From: Gammaproteobacteria bacterium
GTDB lineage: Bacteria; Pseudomonadota; Gammaproteobacteria; UBA6429; Thiohalophilaceae
Length of the DNA: 25,228 nucleotides
NCBI GenBank assembly: GCA_003233255.1
Contig: QILH01000075.1
Span: 1 to 25,228, forward strand
Reading direction: 5' to 3'
Below are positions 22,148 to 25,228 of the stretch, piece after piece (the first letter of the stretch is position 1; every line of letters starts with the position of its first letter). The position numbers were made by a program, and so were the translations under genes. Below the pieces are notes generated by a model. The model was not told where the DNA came from and searched no databases. It was given only the letters and a program-made list of their open reading frames with translations.

Positions 22148-22603
22148 ATGAGCAAACAAGCCGGTTTTACCTTAATTGAATTAGTCGTCGTGATCGTGAT
22201 ACTGGGTCTGCTCGCCGCAGCAGCATTGCCCCGGTTTATTAATGTCACTACCGATGCACGCATTGCGAGTCTAAACGGAATTGCCGGTGGTCTGCGCACC
22301 GCGGCCTCGTTAGCACGCGCGGAATATATTGTCACCGGCAACAATGCAGCCACCACCATAACAATGGATAACCAGTCTGTCGCTGTTTTAGATGAGGCAA
22401 GCAATGCCGGTTTAGGCGGGCGCCCTACCGCGGTTGCCTTAGGTATCTCCGTTGCAATGCCTAACCCGGATGGCTATGGCGTTACCTATGCAGGCGGCGT
22501 TGCAACCTATCAACCGACCAGTGGTGGCAGTGCAACCTGCCAGGTGCAATACACCGCTGCAGCAACAGTTGATCCTGTTGCTGTTACCCCAGGAGGGTGT
22601 TAA
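22148..22603 (+). CDS. mshA: MSHA-type major pilin
   Basis: From the ATG at 22148 the prepilin has 151 residues. It has a short leader MSKQAG cut before Phe7, Glu at mature position 5 (FTLIELVVVIVILG), and then the MshA-like LPRFINVTTDARIASLNGIAGGL. Two cysteines, Cys131 and the C-terminal Cys151, would form the disulfide loop of the pilin head. The reading frame stays open 90 bases upstream, but GAGG seven bases before this ATG and the leader fix the start. It is the likely structural subunit of the fibre, being the only short classic pilin in the locus and having a terminator right behind it. Calling it MshA rather than MshB is inference. Confidence 0.88.
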   Translation: MSKQAGFTLIELVVVIVILGLLAAAALPRFINVTTDARIASLNGIAGGLRTAASLARAEYIVTGNNAATTITMDNQSVAVLDEASNAGLGGRPTAVALGISVAMPNPDGYGVTYAGGVATYQPTSGGSATCQVQYTAAATVDPVAVTPGGC

Positions 22604-22629
22604 TACCAGCCCGGTAATATACTAATTTT

Positions 22630-22654
22630 GGGGCGGCCACTGGTCGCCCTTTTT
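22630..22654 (+). terminator. Rho-independent terminator after the major pilin gene
   Basis: GGGCGGCC (22631-22638) pairs with GGTCGCCC (22642-22649) around an ACT loop, with one G-T pair, and is followed by TTTTT. Placed 27 bases after the pilin stop, it should limit read-through into mshC. Confidence 0.88.
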
Positions 22655-22690
22655 GCTTTATTAATTTTGTGAATTGAACGGCTATCATAT

Positions 22691-23128
22691 ATGGATTCAC
22701 GCCCCGGACAAATTGAGCAAAATGGATTCACCTTAATCGAAATGGTCACGGTGATTACCATCGTTGGTGTACTCGCGGTAATCATGATTCCACGTTTTAT
22801 ACAACCCAGTAACTTCGAATCCCGCACCGTCTCCGATCAACTCATCAGTAGCGCACGACAGGCGCAACAACTGGCAATGAGCAAGGCGGCGGCGTCCAAT
22901 GTAACCTGGAGCGCCAACAACGGCACAAAACGAATCCGGATCCAATATAGCGAAAACGGAACTCAAACGATCGATATTTCCATTCCTGATAATATTTCTA
23001 TCACCAATAGCAGTGTTCAATTTTTAAAAAATGGTGCAGCCAGCATCAGCTCGCAAGTGGTTATTACTATCACACCCAATCCACGCAATGTTTGCATTGA
23101 AATAACCGGGTATGCGCATGCTTGTTAA
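22691..23128 (+). CDS. mshC: MshC, minor prepilin
   Basis: This 145-residue prepilin has a cleavage site at Gly12/Phe13, Glu at mature position 5 (FTLIEMVTVITIVGVLAVI), and a beta-rich C-terminal part with two cysteines, one of them the last residue. The segment FIQPSNFESRTVSDQLISSA resembles MshC/GspH-type minor pilins, which help start the fibre. It is the first gene after the pilin terminator. Its 3' end overlaps mshD by 11 or 17 bases depending on which ATG is used there. Confidence 0.88.
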   Translation: MDSRPGQIEQNGFTLIEMVTVITIVGVLAVIMIPRFIQPSNFESRTVSDQLISSARQAQQLAMSKAAASNVTWSANNGTKRIRIQYSENGTQTIDISIPDNISITNSSVQFLKNGAASISSQVVITITPNPRNVCIEITGYAHAC

Positions 23129-23642
23129 TCATAAACAATACGGCTTCTCGTTGATCGAACTGGTGGTAATGATCGTCGTGCTGTCGGTTGCATTGACCGG
23201 CGTGACCATTGCCATCAATGAGACGGTAAAGCAGAGCCCTAAACCGTTAGTGCTTACCCGTGCGATGGAGCTGGCACAAACCTATCTTGACGAGATCTTG
23301 TCGAAACGCTTTGATGAGCTTAGTGGCCAGGGCGGTGTACCCCGTTGTGACTCGACTGATAATGCCGCGCAAACATGCAGTAACAGCATGGGCAACGAGG
23401 AAGGCGGCAACCGTCAACTCTTTGATGACGTCGATGATTATCATGGTGTAAACGATACCCCACCAGTTTTCGCCAGCGGCACCAGTTTATCAAACTACAG
23501 CAGCTATCAGGTTCAGATCAGCGTAACTTATGCTGGCAGTGAGCTGGGACTAACAAATCGTGGCGCGAAACGAATTACCGTTTCGGTCACCACGCCACTG
23601 GGCAGTGTCGTTCCAGTCAGCGTCTATCGGGTTAATTTTTAA
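23112..23642 (+). CDS. mshD: MshD, minor prepilin
   Basis: This prepilin of up to 176 residues has a leader of about 11 residues, cleavage before FSLIELVVMIVVLSVAL, and Glu at mature position 5. The segment LVLTRAMELAQTYLDEILSKRFDE is the MshD/PilV/GspI-like region that follows the first helix. Two cysteines lie about 12 residues apart (RCDST...TCSNS), and an Asp-rich stretch FDDVDDYHGVND follows. ATGs at 23112 and 23118 both fit; both lie inside the end of mshC. It ends 2 bases before mshO. Confidence 0.88.
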   Translation: MRMLVNHKQYGFSLIELVVMIVVLSVALTGVTIAINETVKQSPKPLVLTRAMELAQTYLDEILSKRFDELSGQGGVPRCDSTDNAAQTCSNSMGNEEGGNRQLFDDVDDYHGVNDTPPVFASGTSLSNYSSYQVQISVTYAGSELGLTNRGAKRITVSVTTPLGSVVPVSVYRVNF

Positions 23643-23644
23643 TA

Positions 23645-24427
23645 ATGGCTAACGATAAAAAACAAACGGGTTTTAGTCTGGTGGAACTGGTCATCACCAT
23701 TGTCGTGCTCGGTATCATTATGGCGGGCACCACGGTTTACATAAGCAACAGCACCATCGCTTACAGCAACGTTGCCCAACGCGAGCAATTGACGTCGCTT
23801 GGAAGGGTCACCATTGAAAAAATAACTCGGGAATTACGTTCTGCCCTGCCTAATAGCATTCGAATACTAAATAATTGTATCGAATTTTTTCCGGCCAGGG
23901 CGGGCTCGGTGTATTTAACCTTGCCGGTGTCATCGGCCGCCAGCAGCTTTAGCGCCGCCAGCTTTCGTATCCCCTCCAGCGCCAACATCGAACACGTCGT
24001 TGTGTATCCCTTTAATGCTACCGCCCTGTATGCACAAACCAGTCCCGGCCCAATCACCGGCTTTGCGGGTACGGCTGGATCGCCCACGGCAACGGTAAGC
24101 CTGACCGGCAGTTATCAGTTTGCCCAACACTCGCCCCATCGACGTTTCTACCTTGCTGAAGACCCGGTGAGTTTTTGCATTGTCGGTACAAATTTAAATC
24201 GTTACGACAATTATGGCGTCAACAGCTCACAGGCAACTCCGCCCAGCGGGACTGCACAACTGGTCGCCGAATCTATTCAGACCAATGATGACGGTGCGGT
24301 TTTTCCGTTTACCTATTTACCCGGCAGCTTACAACGCAATGCTATCGTTACCCTGGACTTTCGATTTTTAATCGACAATGAATGGATACGTTTAAGTCAT
24401 GAAGTACAGGTGCGTAATGTCCTGTAA
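23645..24427 (+). CDS. mshO: MshO, minor prepilin
   Basis: This 260-residue prepilin is cleaved at Gly9/Phe10, with Glu at mature position 5 (FSLVELVITIVVLGIIM). It is larger than the others, as usual for the GspJ/PilW-like subunit of a minor-pilin tip. Family features include LTSLGRVTIEKITRELRSAL after the helix and QHSPHRRFYLAEDPVSFC in the C-terminal half. It starts 2 bases after mshD, and its end overlaps mshP by 11 bases. Confidence 0.9.
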   Translation: MANDKKQTGFSLVELVITIVVLGIIMAGTTVYISNSTIAYSNVAQREQLTSLGRVTIEKITRELRSALPNSIRILNNCIEFFPARAGSVYLTLPVSSAASSFSAASFRIPSSANIEHVVVYPFNATALYAQTSPGPITGFAGTAGSPTATVSLTGSYQFAQHSPHRRFYLAEDPVSFCIVGTNLNRYDNYGVNSSQATPPSGTAQLVAESIQTNDDGAVFPFTYLPGSLQRNAIVTLDFRFLIDNEWIRLSHEVQVRNVL

Positions 24428-24824
24428 GCACAGCCAGCATCAAAATGGCTTTAGCCTGCCTGCGGCGATCTTTATTCTGGTGATCATGGCCTTGCTGGCA
24501 GCCGCGATGGTCTCCCTGTTGGACAAGGGCAACAAAAGCGTTACCCAGGAAGTGTTGTCCACACGCGCTTTTTTTGCTGCAGAAAGTGGCGCACAATTTG
24601 TCCTGGGGCAATTGTTCAGCTTAAATGGTGGTGCAGCAAACTGCTCGGCTTCAAGCAGTTTAACGTTTAACAGCAACGGCTTTGCCGGCTGTTCCAGTAG
24701 CATGAGTTGTGTCAGTCGCAACATCAGTGGCGAAATTTACTTTACCATTAACAGTACCGGTACCTGTGCCGCCGGATCCGATCGAGCTGTGCGCGAGGTT
24801 GAATTACAGGCGAGAAACCCATGA
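24417..24824 (+). CDS. mshP: MshP, minor prepilin-like protein lacking Glu5
   Basis: From the ATG at 24417 the protein has 135 residues. It begins with a prepilin leader ending NG before FSLPAAIFILVIMALLAAAM; mature position 5 is Ala rather than Glu. FFAAESGAQFVLGQLF follows, the GspK/PilX-like region. Four cysteines in the C-terminal half probably pair. AGG six bases before this ATG, within the end of mshO, supports it over the ATG at 24399. Its stop overlaps the mshQ start (ATGA). It is probably the tip subunit that caps the minor-pilin complex. Confidence 0.88.
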   Translation: MSCKHSQHQNGFSLPAAIFILVIMALLAAAMVSLLDKGNKSVTQEVLSTRAFFAAESGAQFVLGQLFSLNGGAANCSASSSLTFNSNGFAGCSSSMSCVSRNISGEIYFTINSTGTCAAGSDRAVREVELQARNP

Positions 24825-25228
24825 ATCCATTTATCTTTCAGGACAACCATGCGACTGACCCACGGCTTCAACGCTGTAACCCTTGCGCCTACGTTAAACG
24901 CCGTATTTTAAAACTAACATTCTCACTCTTATTTTTATCCCTTATATTAGTCCTGTCGCTCTTAAAACCTGCCAGCCTGCTCGCAGCAACCTATACCTCA
25001 ACCACCGAAGCATTCAACTGGATTGACCCTGCCAGTCATACCGACGTAGTGTGGACTGCAGCACCCGGTGGCCCGGCGAACGAATGTACGGGTTTTTCAA
25101 TCAACACCGACGATGATATCAGCCAGACAATACCCCTCGGTTTTAATTTTAACTTTGGTGCCTCGACTTATACCCGCGTGCGTATCACCTCCAACGGTCG
25201 TATTCAGTTTAATAATACCTATTGCGGG
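24821..25228 (+). CDS. mshQ: MshQ-like secreted protein, N-terminal part (cut by window end)
   Basis: An open frame starts at an ATG inside the mshP stop (ATGA) and runs without a stop to the last base, giving 136 residues so far. A polar N terminus of about 33 residues precedes a long hydrophobic stretch (about 34-58) ending SLLAA, which looks like a signal peptide with an extended front. The secreted part begins TYTSTTEAFNWIDPASHTDV and includes ITSNGRIQFNNTYCG, a beta-rich pattern seen at the start of large MSHA-linked surface proteins. The assignment to MshQ rests on position after mshP and on this start. Most of the gene is outside the window. Confidence 0.75.
   Translation, partial: MNPFIFQDNHATDPRLQRCNPCAYVKRRILKLTFSLLFLSLILVLSLLKPASLLAATYTSTTEAFNWIDPASHTDVVWTAAPGGPANECTGFSINTDDDISQTIPLGFNFNFGASTYTRVRITSNGRIQFNNTYCG

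Overview
The window looks like a stretch of gammaproteobacterial chromosome. The gene families and two conserved neighbourhoods support this: gpmI-envC-ctpA-yibQ, and yibN-grxC-secB-gpsA with trmL nearby (in E. coli these two blocks lie side by side). UbiB, EnvC, SecB and an MSHA-type pilus locus all point to a Gram-negative, ubiquinone-using, surface-attaching bacterium. The genus cannot be told from the sequence. Base composition looks even, and I see no insertion sequence, phage, tRNA, rRNA or CRISPR array.

Layout. 1-3583 (+): the tail of an unidentified gene, two small membrane proteins (one of the RDD family), the ubiquinone accessory kinase-like protein UbiB, and a lipoprotein. 3595-10254 (-): a DUF389 membrane protein, then an operon read from right to left, gpmI-envC-ctpA-yibQ-DJ-1/PfpI, joining glycolysis to cell-wall hydrolase control and periplasmic proteolysis. 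10543-13656 (+): an ArsR-family repressor whose two cysteines have the spacing of the persulfide sensors SqrR/BigR. It is followed by a membrane-anchored rhodanese (YibN), glutaredoxin 3, thioredoxin 2, SecB and GpsA, a thiol/sulfane-sulfur and protein-export block. 13657-14118 (-): trmL.

14227-17270 (+): an OmpR/PhoB-type response regulator and histidine kinase overlapping by one base, followed by a secreted spondin-domain protein. Both promoter regions carry TGTGA direct repeats with an exact 11-bp period (two copies before the regulator, four before the spondin gene). In both, a possible -10 hexamer starts 16 bp after the start of the last repeat. This suggests a small autoregulated circuit whose target is the adjacent secreted protein. 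A strong terminator closes this unit.

17444-18388 (+): a class 1 (1B-like) dihydroorotate dehydrogenase with palindromes in its leader. 18507-25228 (+): the assembly ATPase and prepilin half of an MSHA type IV pilus locus: MshE (with the c-di-GMP-binding MshEN motifs), MshG, a prepilin-like protein with an EF-hand-like loop, the major pilin MshA followed by a terminator, MshC, MshD, MshO, MshP, and the start of MshQ, cut by the window edge. The mshI-mshN half of the usual locus is not upstream of mshE here; pyrD is there instead.

The best leads are the 11-bp repeat regulon around the spondin protein, the SqrR-like repressor next to sulfur-transfer and redoxin genes, and the calcium-loop-like motif in the prepilin-like protein after mshG.
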